DNA of 64,000 nucleotides from Pterobdella sp. o SKG-2022 (taxonomy: Eukaryota > Annelida > Clitellata > Hirudinida > Piscicolidae): the NCBI GenBank assembly GCA_964035795.1, contig OZ038320.1:3907896-3971895 (forward strand). Direction: 5' to 3'. The position numbers and the translations under genes were made by a program. The notes under the pieces were generated by a model that saw nothing but the letters and a program-made list of their open reading frames with translations, made no database searches and was not told the origin of the DNA. Shown one piece after another: positions 40,109 through 60,700 of the stretch. How positions within the stretch are numbered: position 1 is the stretch's first letter; each line of letters starts with the position of its first letter.

Positions 40109-43100
40109 TTAATTTCCTTCAATCTCATTTTCAGGTGAAAAAAACTCTTTTTTGACGATTATGACAGAAACGACTAAAACTACAAGAAAGCTGGTAGTGA
40201 AGCTGGAGATGTAGATGCTGTTGATCAATGTCCATGGAATCTGCATTCTTGCATACATGCAGTCTCCTACGTCTGAGAATCAAGAAGTTTGTTATATGTT
40301 TATACTTTTACCTATTTATACTTAATTTTCACAGAGCTGGTACTGTGTGTGTGTGTAACGCAGCAATTTATAAGTAGATTTAAAAAGCGATGGTTTAACT
40401 ATTTTCAATAACGAAGATATTTGGCTAAAGCTGATAGTAATATTTTTAACCAAAAAGCTTGGGCCTTCAGTATACAATTTATGAACCATAGAATTTTATT
40501 GTAAGCTGATTTATAGGCACTAATTTGTGTTCAAAACGTTTGCTTTTTTATATTTGTTTTAAGCTTAAGGTGTTATATTTGAATGAATCTTTCTCTACCA
40601 ATGGATCGATAATTGTTGTTACTAAGATAATCCAATAAAAAAAAGCTAATATTAATCATTTAAATTGTTAGAGGATGATATATACAAAGTAAACCTAACT
40701 TAATGAAAGTTGAATAAAAACAGTTCTTTTTTACATTAAAACTATTAGCCTCGTTCATGTTATATGAAATATAGTGAAACCCAATCTAATCTAGAGTAAC
40801 GAAGAGTATATAGATATACATAACCTCGTTTAGTAGTGCTTCTATACACATAAGATGTAGTAGAAGATCCCTTATACGGGGCAAAACCAAGGGATTTGTT
40901 TTCTCTATTAAAAACCACAACAAAAGACTCCATAACTACTGCTCCTATGACTGTTCCTGTAATTGAGAAAGAACCATCATTAGTAATAATATAAATAAAA
41001 AAATAAAAAAAACAATAGTAGTTAGAATATTAATATATGTTAAACAGTAGTTGTAAATTAGTGAGGTATCAAGCCGTTGAAATGATCGTTAACAATTTTT
41101 TATTAGCGATACATATTAAAGGTTGTACATAGTAAAAAACTCAACTAAAGCTTTTAATTGCGATGGTTTAAGGTCGATTTTATTGGAGTTTCGAGTTAAT
41201 TATAGTCTAATGAATGTATCGTAGCTTAAAGTTCATTAAAATTTATATAGGGTGTTCATTTTATCACGGAAATAAACCTGATTTAGTAGGGGAAATGGCA
41301 GAAATAAGACAAATTTGATCAGAATTTGAGAGAAAACCTACAAAAAAAGCATTAAAGTGAATATTTCGAAAAATTACATAGTTTCACATGAAACATATAT
41401 TCAAAACATACCGAAAGAATTGAAAAGATTGAATCGAGGGGCGTGAGAGAGGTAAGATGTGGAAGTTAATACCAAGTTAATAACTTCATTGGATTTTGGA
41501 GAGGTGGAAGAAAAGAGAGAAATTGTGACGTTAGGGAAGTATTCCAACATTTTTTCGTTTGTGCACCATACTTGTCTCTTTTTCCAAAATGAAATCCCTG
41601 GCTCCTAGAAAGATTTTGAAGAAAAAAAGAATGCATATCAAAAAATAATTATAATTTACCTGATGATGATATAGAATATATCAAAAAGCTGTGTCAAAAT
41701 AAAAAATTCAAAAATTGTGGTGTTTTTATTATTCACAAAAAATTAATTAGTATTAAAATCGTTTTGTTCATGGAATGCAAATAAAGTAGCGAAAAAAGAC
41801 TTCAAACTTATTTACACAACATTGAATCAATTCACAGTAATAATACTAATGTAATGCGGTATTTATAAAGTGCTTTTCCTAATAGATCAAAGGGCTTGCT
41901 ACAAATTTAATGTAGCGAAAACACACTGTGGAACAGGTGCTAATTGTCGGCCCACGCGGGATCGAACTCGGTATCTTTTAGATAATTAGTCTAATATTCA
42001 ACCATTGAGCTATAGGGGTCGACAATAATGCATTTTTGAACCAAATTACAATGTAATAAGCACCACTTTTGATAAAGCTTACTACCAACCTGGACGGCAG
42101 AGTAGAGTAGATCAGTGACGGCTTTGAAGACAGTAGGAGGAAAAAGAAGATTAGTCGTACCACTGTCTACTATGGCTTTGTTGAAGTTTAACTATGGAGA
42201 AGTTGTTTTTTAGAAATAATGTATTTGAACAAATAATCTTAATTATCTAATGAAAATTTTTAGTGAATATTGAAAATCTCAGTGATCCAATAGAGAAATA
42301 TTTCAGAAACTAAATCAAGGCTAATAACTTCTAAAATACAAAAACACAGGCAAAGCCCATAAGAACACAAACCTCTTTGCAGGGCAAAGGAACTGTATTG
42401 TTTCCAATGAAAATATCAGCAAGCACCACTTCATAATACCACTCCTTCCTCAATGATACCTCATATAGGGGTTCTTTCACATCTGAGCCTTTAACGCCAC
42501 CGAATGTCTATGGGATGTTTACCCAATATTATCAATAAAATATTTGTTTTAGTCTACCTTTACTTTTATAATTTTTGAATATACTTTTTAGCTAAATGTT
42601 TTATTCAATATAAAAATACTTTGTTCAAAATGTACAAAATGTAGAAGATGTACAATATGTGGGTTGGAAGGGTGAAGCACCATTGAAAACACATCTGGTA
42701 TCCCTTCCTCTTTCACTATTTGTCTCCAAAAGGATTTCTGCTTCAGTTTCCCATCAGAAGACTGAAAATTTAAAATTAAATCAAAAAATTTTAAAAGAAG
42801 TTTTCACAACACTATTTGATAACATTTTTTTTCAATGAGAATATTAAGATGTTTTCCTTACAGTGGTCTTAGAAATATGACTTACTTATCGGCAACATCA
42901 TTAATTTATCATTATCGATAAACGGATTTTAACAATGAAAAATGAAATTTCCATTTAACCACAGCGATATCATCATAGGCCAGCCCACATATCCCTTGCC
43001 AGTCTGTGCTCGGCATGAAAAAGTCTCGAGAAGATGTGATTAAAGCTATCTCTGCACGCAAACTCCAATCCCCTATCGTTATCACATCTGAACCTGAATA

Positions 43101-44085
43101 AAAACAATTGAAACTGGTTTTTAAAAACATTAAAATTTTTATATGGTTTAAAAAAAATGTATTTTAGAGTTTTTGAACACATTATGTCAGATAAAACCAT
43201 CGAAAATAGCGGGACTCAAGCCCAGTACCTTTGAAAAAGTTTCCTTATTGATAAGCCTATACAGTTATATATTTTGACTTTGATTAAACTGGAAAATTGT
43301 ATTGACCTATAAATCCTTCCCATTCTCCCTGGGAGTATGGCACAACGATCTTCTCGTGGTTCGTTGAAAAAGTTTTTGAACTGCAAAAAAAGTTGAAATC
43401 AAACTCAAATTTGATCAATATATCTTTTATAGAACTAATTTTTATGTATTTTTTACTTAAAGTTTTTCGATTTTTTTGTATATAATTTAAGAAACTTTTA
43501 ATAAGCAAACTATCTACTTAGAAGCGAGGAAGTAATTAGAAATATATTGATGGGGCACAGAAGCAATCGCGAGATTGCTGCTACCAGTGTCCAACAAGAT
43601 TTTGAACTGTTTCAACAATATTGTATTCAAATTAAAAAAGTATTTACATTTTTTTAAGGAAAACTGAAGTGTATTTATATTTCGTGAAACTATATCAATA
43701 AAGAAATCAAACAAAATTGTATTTAAGCTCGAAGAAAAACTAAAGTGTATTAAAATCCCTTGAAATACAATCAATAAATCTAACCACAAATGGGTCCAAC
43801 CTGCTGTGGAGGGCTGCCTAACTTCAAACTAAGACTGAACCCCTGGAGTGGAGACCCATATAAAGGTAGTGTTACCAATGAAGAGTTGGTATTGCTGGAT
43901 GTATCATTGTTAAATATATGGGTATCGTTAGTGGGTGTAGGAAGGTTGAAGTATCCGAGAATTTGGCTTAGAAGACTGGCGGTTGTTTGGTTAGAAATAC
44001 ATAACAAGATGATCAAGATTGTGAAATAGTCTTTATTCGTTATCAAAAGCTTAACTGATAACAAGAATATAAAAAGTTCCATCAT
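40109..44085 (-). CDS. BACE-like (memapsin) membrane aspartyl protease
   Basis: Ten exons close exactly (471 residues): 44085-43801, 43606-43518, 43380-43307, 43093-42960, 42761-42654, 42507-42373, 42191-42090, 41604-41412, 40956-40825, 40272-40109. The N terminus is hydrophobic (secretory), followed by an Asn/Thr-rich region. The first catalytic motif is DTGSSN (Asp101). The flap is VPYSQGEWEGF with its Tyr, followed by CGLAYDDIA. RKEWYYEV and CKE precede the second catalytic motif IVDSGTTN (Asp284). GAVVMESFVVVFNRENKSLGFA is the conserved end of the fold. One membrane segment lies at about 434-458 and the tail is short. This order and spacing match beta-secretases rather than pepsin or cathepsin D. 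The enzyme should be active, cleaving membrane-protein ectodomains in secretory or endosomal compartments. Of the three disulfides of vertebrate BACE, only the CKE-GDC pair appears retained. Confidence 0.93.
41851..42025 (-). mobile_element. tRNA-derived SINE, copy 1 (intron of the BACE-like gene)
   Basis: Read on the minus strand, it begins with a tRNA-like head: A box TAGCTCAATGGTTGAATA, anticodon-like arm TTAGA-CTAATTA-TCTAA, B box GAGTTCGATCCC and a pairing acceptor-like stem (TTGTCGACC with GGCCGACAA). A non-tRNA body follows (CTGTTCCACAGTG, TACATTAAATTTGTAGCAAG) and an ACCGCATTACATTA tail. The anticodon position reads AAT. Copy 2 at 44672-44830 shares head, body and tail. Confidence 0.82.
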
Positions 44086-46727
44086 TTGAAGTACTTATCT
44101 GGTTTGGGTAGTTTTAAATCTATGTTTAAAATTAACCAACTGAAAAACCCAATTTTAAGGTAGATTTTATAGCTTTGAAAACTGTATATGTTTTAAATTT
44201 ATAATCAATAATAAATCCATGGTAAAATTATAGTTAATCATTGTACAAAAATATAATGTTTTGAAAAGGAAGGTGGTGATATGCAATAGGTTTATATACT
44301 TCATAGAGACGTATGGCTTACAGTTTATACCGCAATCGATATCAACACACCTAAAAAAATCGTTAAGATACGCAGTAAAATACATAAAAGTTGAAAGAAC
44401 AATTAAATATCTCAAAATTCTTGTGTTAATTAGTTTATTATAATGTGAAAAAAAATGCTATAACTCAACTTGAATTCTTATACTGAAGTCTTAAGTATCG
44501 CTTCTTTTCGGAGTATAATAAGAAAACTTTCATAAAAACTTCTGTATGTAAACGTATTATGCAAAATTGTCATTCATGACTATTTTGAATGTTTTTTTTG
44601 ACTAAATATTAATAAAAAACCTATGAATTAAATCTGATTCAATGTTGGCTATTGATGTAATGTAATTTAATGTAATGCGGTATATACAAAGCGCTTTTTC
44701 TTATAAACCGCTTGCTACAAATTTAATGTGGCAAAAACTCACTGTGGAACAGATACTAATTGTCAGCCCATGTGGGATCGAACGTAGTGACTTCAGAAAA
44801 TCAGTCTATGCTTTACCAACTTGTCGACAACGGAACCATTGAAGCATTGATCTAGTGAAAAGTTGATTTTTGCCTCATAATGATAATTTTGAGTATGAAT
44901 TAATGATAACTTTCTAATAACTAAAATAATTATCAACTTTCAAGTTATCTTGGTTAATTTTGTGAAAAGAAATGATTCAATCGCTAGGTGGGCGTGTAAG
45001 TGTTTTACTCCTTGAAGATCTCTTGAAAATCTATATTTCTGTAATATTCCTTCAAATGTGTTCATATCTGATAATATCTTAAATGATATTAAGACATCTT
45101 TGTTTGATTATGAGTGTTTCTTTAAGAAATAATTATTAGATAAATAATAATGGCAATAACCCCTACAAAAAATTTAAAACGCACTATGAAGCTCTTTGCA
45201 AGATTACTTTTATCAAGTACATATAAACCTATTATGCCAAAAGTTTTGTTTAATATTTGACAAAATACAATTATTTTAACATGTACCATTTGAGACCGCT
45301 TGCATTCACTATTTTTATCATGGTAATACTAATAATAAGACGCATTTATGTAGTGTAAAACGTTTATAATGACAATAGGATTTTATTTCGAATGCCATGA
45401 TGAAGAGAATTAAAGTACAAAACAATTGCATGTCATTATTGAAAAGACAAAACACCAAGCCCTTACAACTAATGAAATTTTTCGAAATTAAATAAAAAAT
45501 ACTTTTCATTTCTACAAACGTTTTAATTGAATATTTCAAGCAATTGTAAATTAGAATATGGTATTTTTGAATAAAAATCTTCTTAAAGAGGAATGCATGA
45601 ATGCTAAGTTTTAAGGTATTGAGCAATTCAAACCGCTACGACAGTGTTTAGCAAATTAGCAAAAATCCAAGTTTGAAAAATAAGATTTGATTTTGAAAGT
45701 TATTGAATATAACTTAAATAGCTATTTTTATATTTATTAATATTTTTTATAGTTATTATCATATAATTTTTTATTTTTTATTATACAGTTATTATGAGCT
45801 GAGGTTAATCTATTTGGTTGAATATTGTAAGCTGTGTGTATATTTCTTCAAGAAAATTAAATACTTTTCGAGAGACTCTAATCTATCAAAATTAAATTTT
45901 TGAAACATTAGATATTAATAAATATTCATTTTTCAACAAAACTCTAAAGTTTTTTGATGCAAAAGTTGAAGGCTTTTAATTGCATGTACTATGCAGTGGT
46001 TTTTTGGATCCAATTTCTAAATCTAGAAAAAAGTTTTGATGTATATAAAGATATATTTCAAATCGAATCTTGAAATCAATTTAAATCAAAAATTTACTTT
46101 TTTTAAAATTCATTATTCAATTTTTTAATTCTATTTATATTTTAAAATTGGATTTATGTATAACAGCAAACTATCCAAAATTAATAGTTCTATAAAATTA
46201 AATATGGGATTTTTAATTTCAAAACCATCATAAATTATTATAGATGCCGATATGCAAGGAACGTCAAAAAAACTAGGTGTAACATCTTATGTTGAGTTGA
46301 TTTGGGTAGGTGGTAAAAGACCTTAAGCAAGTTTTAGCACCAAAAAAATTTTTCTATTATTATTGACTTAATAAAAAATTAAAGTAGAATATATTTTGAT
46401 ATTTGCTGAAATGATGAAATTAATTTACTAATAAAATGGATGCAAGAATTTTGATAACTATTCTTAAAGCTACGCCTATCATCATTGGTAACATTATATT
46501 TTCAACATACCAAATCGTTTCACAAAAATTTGAACACAATGAAATACTGTGATGTGAAAAAGAGTGACACTTGAACTAAAAAGAAGTTACTGTGTGAAGA
46601 CTCACTGCAATTGACTTTATAGTAATGCATGAAAACTTGAAACTGACGAAAAAACATTGAAAAAGGCATAAAACCTCATGAAATCTTCAATTATCACATG
46701 GATGTATTGAAAAAATTTTAAGACATT
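44086..46727. other. Intergenic, AT-rich, upstream of the BACE-like gene
   Basis: It contains the second SINE copy and otherwise only chance frames. The promoter of the BACE-like gene should lie in its left part. Confidence 0.5.
44672..44830 (-). mobile_element. tRNA-derived SINE, copy 2
   Basis: It matches copy 1 through gtaatgcggtat, gcttgctacaaatttaatgt, actgtggaacag, ctaattgtc and gggatcgaac, ending at cgacaa. Its A-box region, AGTTGGTAAAGC on the minus strand, is closer to a canonical tRNA than that of copy 1. The tail is followed by further taatgtaa units. The element lies about 590 bases upstream of the BACE-like start codon, in the same orientation. Confidence 0.8.
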
Positions 46728-47085
46728 TGAAGTTAACTTTGTCACTTTGGCACCGTATGGCCGTGCTCAGGACAGCTCATATGCTCAGTTTGAATTACGG
46801 GTAAATGTTACTTTCATCGTTTGAGTTGTTTGCCTCAAACCCTTATAAATAAATTGTTTTACATATCATTTGAAAGTCGCTTATTACATTGTAATTTCCA
46901 AAGTTAAAATCAAGAAAAAAATCTGTTCCATTTTATTTAAACTAAAACAACTCTGGAAGAAACTTTTTAAGAAACAAAAACTAGAAGTTGAAACAATGCT
47001 TCAATTTAGAGATAGCTTATTGTGTCGGTCTGATGAAATTGGGACGAATGAACTAATGATTTGCAGAAGCAGTACATTCATATGA
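46728..47085 (+). CDS. Weak candidate: last two exons of an unknown gene
   Basis: Two plus-strand stretches have coding-like composition in this AT-rich background. The first, about 46728-46801, encodes VNFVTLAPYGRAQDSSYAQF and a few further residues, and ends at a possible CGG|GTAAAT donor. The second, about 46915-47085 after an aag acceptor, encodes a basic helix (LWKKLFKKQKLEVETMLQF) and RSDEIGTNELMICRSS before TGA. They join in phase 0. No family is recognised and upstream exons were not found. The frame could be chance. Confidence 0.28.
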
Positions 47086-56428
<9,343 letters not shown>

Positions 56429-56720
56429 CTATTTAGACAGCGATTCTCTTGCTTCTAAGAAAGCACTTAATTGAGTAAGATTAATGACAGAACTGTTGGT
56501 CAAATTTGATTCACTTTTGAGTGTTTTCAATTTGATTTCCGCTTCAAAAATTCTCAGTATTTTCTTAAAAATACATAATTCTAGACCAAAATTAACAATA
56601 TAAGCGTGCCAATTCCCTGGTGTTTTGACAGTTTGAATACCTATAGAACTGTTAAATATAAAAATCATTATTCGAAAGATTTTTATATAACAATCGACTG
56701 CACACGTTCATTTCAGTCAT
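56429..56720 (-). CDS. Candidate small gene, 82 residues, unrecognised
   Basis: Two coding exons on the minus strand, 56720-56692 and 56648-56429, are separated by a 43-base GT-AG intron and close in phase. A possible non-coding first exon, about 57130-57055, lies upstream. It is preceded by TATATAAAG and ends in a consensus TAT|GTAAGT donor. The protein starts MTEMNVCSRF, has no signal peptide, contains KTPGNWHAYIVNFG, and then a long amphipathic helical region (ILRIFEAEIKLKTLK) ending ESLSK. No family is recognised. Evidence is the coherent gene architecture only. Confidence 0.42.
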
Positions 56721-57155
56721 GCCAACTGTCCATCAGTCATGACTTGGGTGCCGGTGTCGAAATAAAGCAAGGTTTTAAATTAGCATTTCAAAAGATGTGA
56801 GCATTATTATGAAGTTGTGAAAATTACTTGACAGTATCTAGTTAGCCATAATTTTTCAATTTATAGCCATTAAACATACAATATATACTGAGAAATTTAT
56901 TTAAATAAAAATTAAATGTTTAAAAATAATTTTGAAAATAGCTTAAAAAGTGGTAAAAGACTCCAACACCATTAGACACTTAGAGCCATGAAGCTATCGG
57001 TCAAGTAGTTATTGATGAAGACTAGAATACGGACGTAACGACAGAAGTACTTACATAGTTATATTGTAATAGAGCTTCACACACGGTGATTGATGCTTGA
57101 GAGGTGGGGTGAAACGGGTTTCGAGTGCGGATGCAAACTAGTATCACCTCTGAGA

Positions 57156-57164
57156 CTTTATATA
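57156..57164 (-). promoter_or_regulatory. TATA box candidate for the 82-residue gene
   Basis: TATATAAAG on the minus strand lies about 100 bases upstream of a strong splice donor at 57055/57054. The stretch between is less AT-biased than its surroundings, as expected of a transcribed leader. Confidence 0.4.
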
Positions 57165-57754
57165 GCGTTTATGTGTCTAGTTATTTAAAGTTCAGTACTT
57201 TGCTTATTTCTTTCAAAAGGTGAAATTCTTTTCAATTAAAATATGCTACTTTCTTTTCGGAAATATTTTTGAATGAGTTTATTTGCAAAAATAACCGTTT
57301 TAAAGAATGTGTTGGTGACAAATTTTAGCATAAAAAAATTGAATAATTTTTCAATTTTTTCACCCTTTATAATCAATTGGATTGCAACTAGAAACCAAAT
57401 TATAGCAATTTTTTGTGCGACTTTAGTGAAAATAAAGTCTACGAGAGGCTTGTTATGTTATGTTGCAATGTAATATAAGCCACGCAAAGTGGCTAAATCC
57501 AATAAACTGTTCTGACGAGCTCCTTTATATCTATCTTGTTCTTTTTTGTCGGGGGATATTTTTCAAATTGATCACTATCAAAAATTAACAGATTTTTTTT
57601 GAATCACGTGAAATAAAATTTTTTTTAATTAATGCTTAATAATTTAATGATAAAAAAATATAATTGTTTGAATATATCAAATGAAAAATAAAATGCATAA
57701 AATCAAAATTTTAAATCAACTTCAATTGTACATTGTATCAAACTCCCAAAAAAG
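57165..57754. other. Divergent spacer upstream of the protocadherin gene
   Basis: No gene is seen. It lies between the candidate small gene (minus) and the protocadherin start (plus), so it probably holds the protocadherin promoter. Confidence 0.45.
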
Positions 57755-60700
57755 ATGTTAGTGAGAAAGACAGACTTATTTACATACATAATCCTGTTGG
57801 TGTGTGCAATGACGAGAACTGAAGTGCCTAGTTTTGGTGTTGAAGAAGGCTTGGAACCAGATGTGGCTATTGGTACTAACTACACTTTTTTTAAATTATT
57901 ATCTTTTGAGCTCCAGTCTTATTATATAAATATTGCCACATAATTGTTAAGTTTTATTGCACGTCGTTAGATGTAGAAATTGAACAGAAATGAAAATACT
58001 GAAATTTGAAATAAATTGAGCGTTTCAAGTTTAATTAAAAAGAATTTTTTATATCTTATTTATGGTATTAACTGTAGTTTTTAAATCGACCTCAAAGTAA
58101 AATCTAAAAAATTTTAATCTTTCTCTAAATCTTCATTCTACGAGTCGATTTTTCTAGATTTTTAACATTTAACAAAAACATTTAAAGCCTCTTTTTTTAA
58201 AGAAGGTGAAGCTCTTAAACTTTTGATAATTTCAATAATTAAATAAAAATTTTATTCAACTGTGCATTTAATCAATTTAAAAATAATATACCTCTATGAC
58301 ATAACCTTCCTCCCTCTTTCCTTTCACAAAAAGGAAATATAAAAGACCTGTATGCATTTAACACATCTGCCAACATGCGCTTCACGCTTTTGAGTCAAAA
58401 CGTTTGGGAGAGTGGAATCCAAAAAGAAGCTTCGTTTTTTCGCCTAGATGAAACTTCAGGCACGTTGTTGACAAAAGAGCCTTTGGATAGAGAGATTGTT
58501 TGTGCTGGTAAGCTTAACTGCTCTATCGCTCTCACCCTCATCACCACCATTGATAAAAGACCTGTTCATATGAAAGTTTGTGCCAAATTTAAAGATGATT
58601 TTATACTAGAATTTAATTTTGCTTCTGTTTATCAGGGTATTTCATAAGAGATTTTTGATTAACTAATAATTTTATTATAAGAATCTGGTTAATCTGCGGT
58701 AAAATAGTAAGATTTCACCATTAAAAGACAGCCTTGTTCTAACCTATCCAGGTGAATGTCATTGTATCCGACGTAAACGATCAAATTCCTACCTTTTCCA
58801 CTTCTTCCCTTACGTTCAACATTTCAGAGTCTGCAGAGATAGAAACATCAATAGAACTTCCTTCAGCTTCTGACCTTGACAGTCCCTTGAATAGTGTCAC
58901 TGAATATTTTTTAAATCCTGCATTTAATCTTTTCGAACTTGAGCGCAATTCAGATCGATCAAGTCTTAAAATGATTTTAAGGTACACAATAATTACCTAA
59001 TCAATCACATTGCAGATGAAAATGCTTTTGAATAATTTAAAATATTAAATTAATAAAAAATATTTAATCAGATCCAAACTCGATAGAGAAGAAAAAAACA
59101 TACACCGGGTATTATTATACGCTAAAGATGGGGGAATTCCCAGCAATACAGGGTCTATGGAGATCATCATCAGGGTCACCGATGCTAACGATAATGCCCC
59201 AGTCTTCGAAGAATTAGATCGCTATGAAGTGAGGGTCAAGGAAGACTCGCCAACCAATGTGGCATTATTTAAAGTTTGTGAAATATCGAAACTGCAGTTT
59301 TTTTTTTCGTATCTTTTTAAATACATCAGATATCCTTTAAAAATTGAAAAGTTGACTTCTGTATTTTTAAAGATGTCACTAGACGTTTAGGCAAGTGGTA
59401 TTTATATATTTATTTCTGATTTTTTTTCGACGCTTGAAATTTTTTTAGCATTCGAGTTTTTTTTTATAAACGAATGAATACTTTTTCAGGTAGCAGCTCA
59501 CGATAAAGATGAAGGACTGAATGGTGCGGTAACATATAGCTTTGCGCAGCACACTTCAAGAGAATTTGGTAGAGTGTTTAACATTGGAAAAAACACGGGA
59601 GAACTGGTGTTGGAGAATGCTTTAGACTACGAAACCACCAAAGAATACTTGTTACTGGTGGTGGCGTTAGACCAGGGATACGAACCAAACAGTGCTTCTG
59701 CCACCGTCAGAATCATTGTAGAGGACGTCAATGACAACGCACCACTCATCAAGCTTCATCCCCTCTTACCTATGAACCGATCATCTTTTGCTCTTAAAAC
59801 GCCGTCAAAATTCCAAGTGCTTGAGAATACTTCAACAGTGCAGGCAGTAGCGCATGTGAGTGTGAGTGATGCTGACAGCGGTGCTAATGCCAAAGTTGAT
59901 TGTCATCTTTCATCGCCTTTTTTTTACTTGGATCAACTCTATAACAACGAATACAAACTTCTATCCTTAGAAGGGGCTGATTTTGATCGAGAGACCATAG
60001 ACCATTACAATCTTCGTATATCTTGCGCAGACCAGGGTTCACCCTTCCAAATGACATCCTCTGTTCAACTGACCATTGTGGTTGCTGATCTTAATGACAA
60101 TCAACCAATATTTTCACAATCATTTTATCACTTCAAAACTTACGAAAATACTCAGACTGGTACAAAAATAGGTTCAATTTCAGCTTTAGATAACGATAAA
60201 GATGAAAATAGACGAATATCATATTCGATTCAAAATTCTCTTGTTAAAAGAACATTTGAAATCAACGTCAACACTGGGTCTATCGTATTAAAAGAAGGTT
60301 TAGATCGAGAGAAAGTAGACAAGTATGAGTTCACAGTGAAAGCCAGGGACCATGGTATCCCCTTTAGAGCCTCCTCTGTCAACGTCACTATAGAAGTACA
60401 TACAAGTTTCAATCATTTAATTATAAAAAATGCTTTGTCTCACGAGTTTTGTTTTTTTTATTTTTTTTTTATATGAAAATAAGTTTTTACTATTATTTCA
60501 TCATTTGGCAGATCTTGGACGTGGATGATGAGCCTCCAATATTCCAGAAAAACAGGTATAGCTTATATGTGATGGAGAACATGCCCGAGAACACAAGAGT
60601 GGGTCGTGTGGAGGCGGTAGATAAAGATTTATCTCCTTATAACTCCTTCTCTTACTCTTTAGATGGAAACTACGAATCAGCTGTACATTTTCAAATTCAT

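Noticed and set aside
41978..42163. Minus-strand frame of 61 codons
   Set aside because: It is the BACE exon 42191-42090 in another frame running on into the SINE; not a gene.
43790..44029. Plus-strand frame of 79 codons
   Set aside because: It is antisense to the first exon of the BACE-like gene.
58781..58987. Minus-strand frame of 68 codons
   Set aside because: It is a shadow of protocadherin exon 58752-58981.
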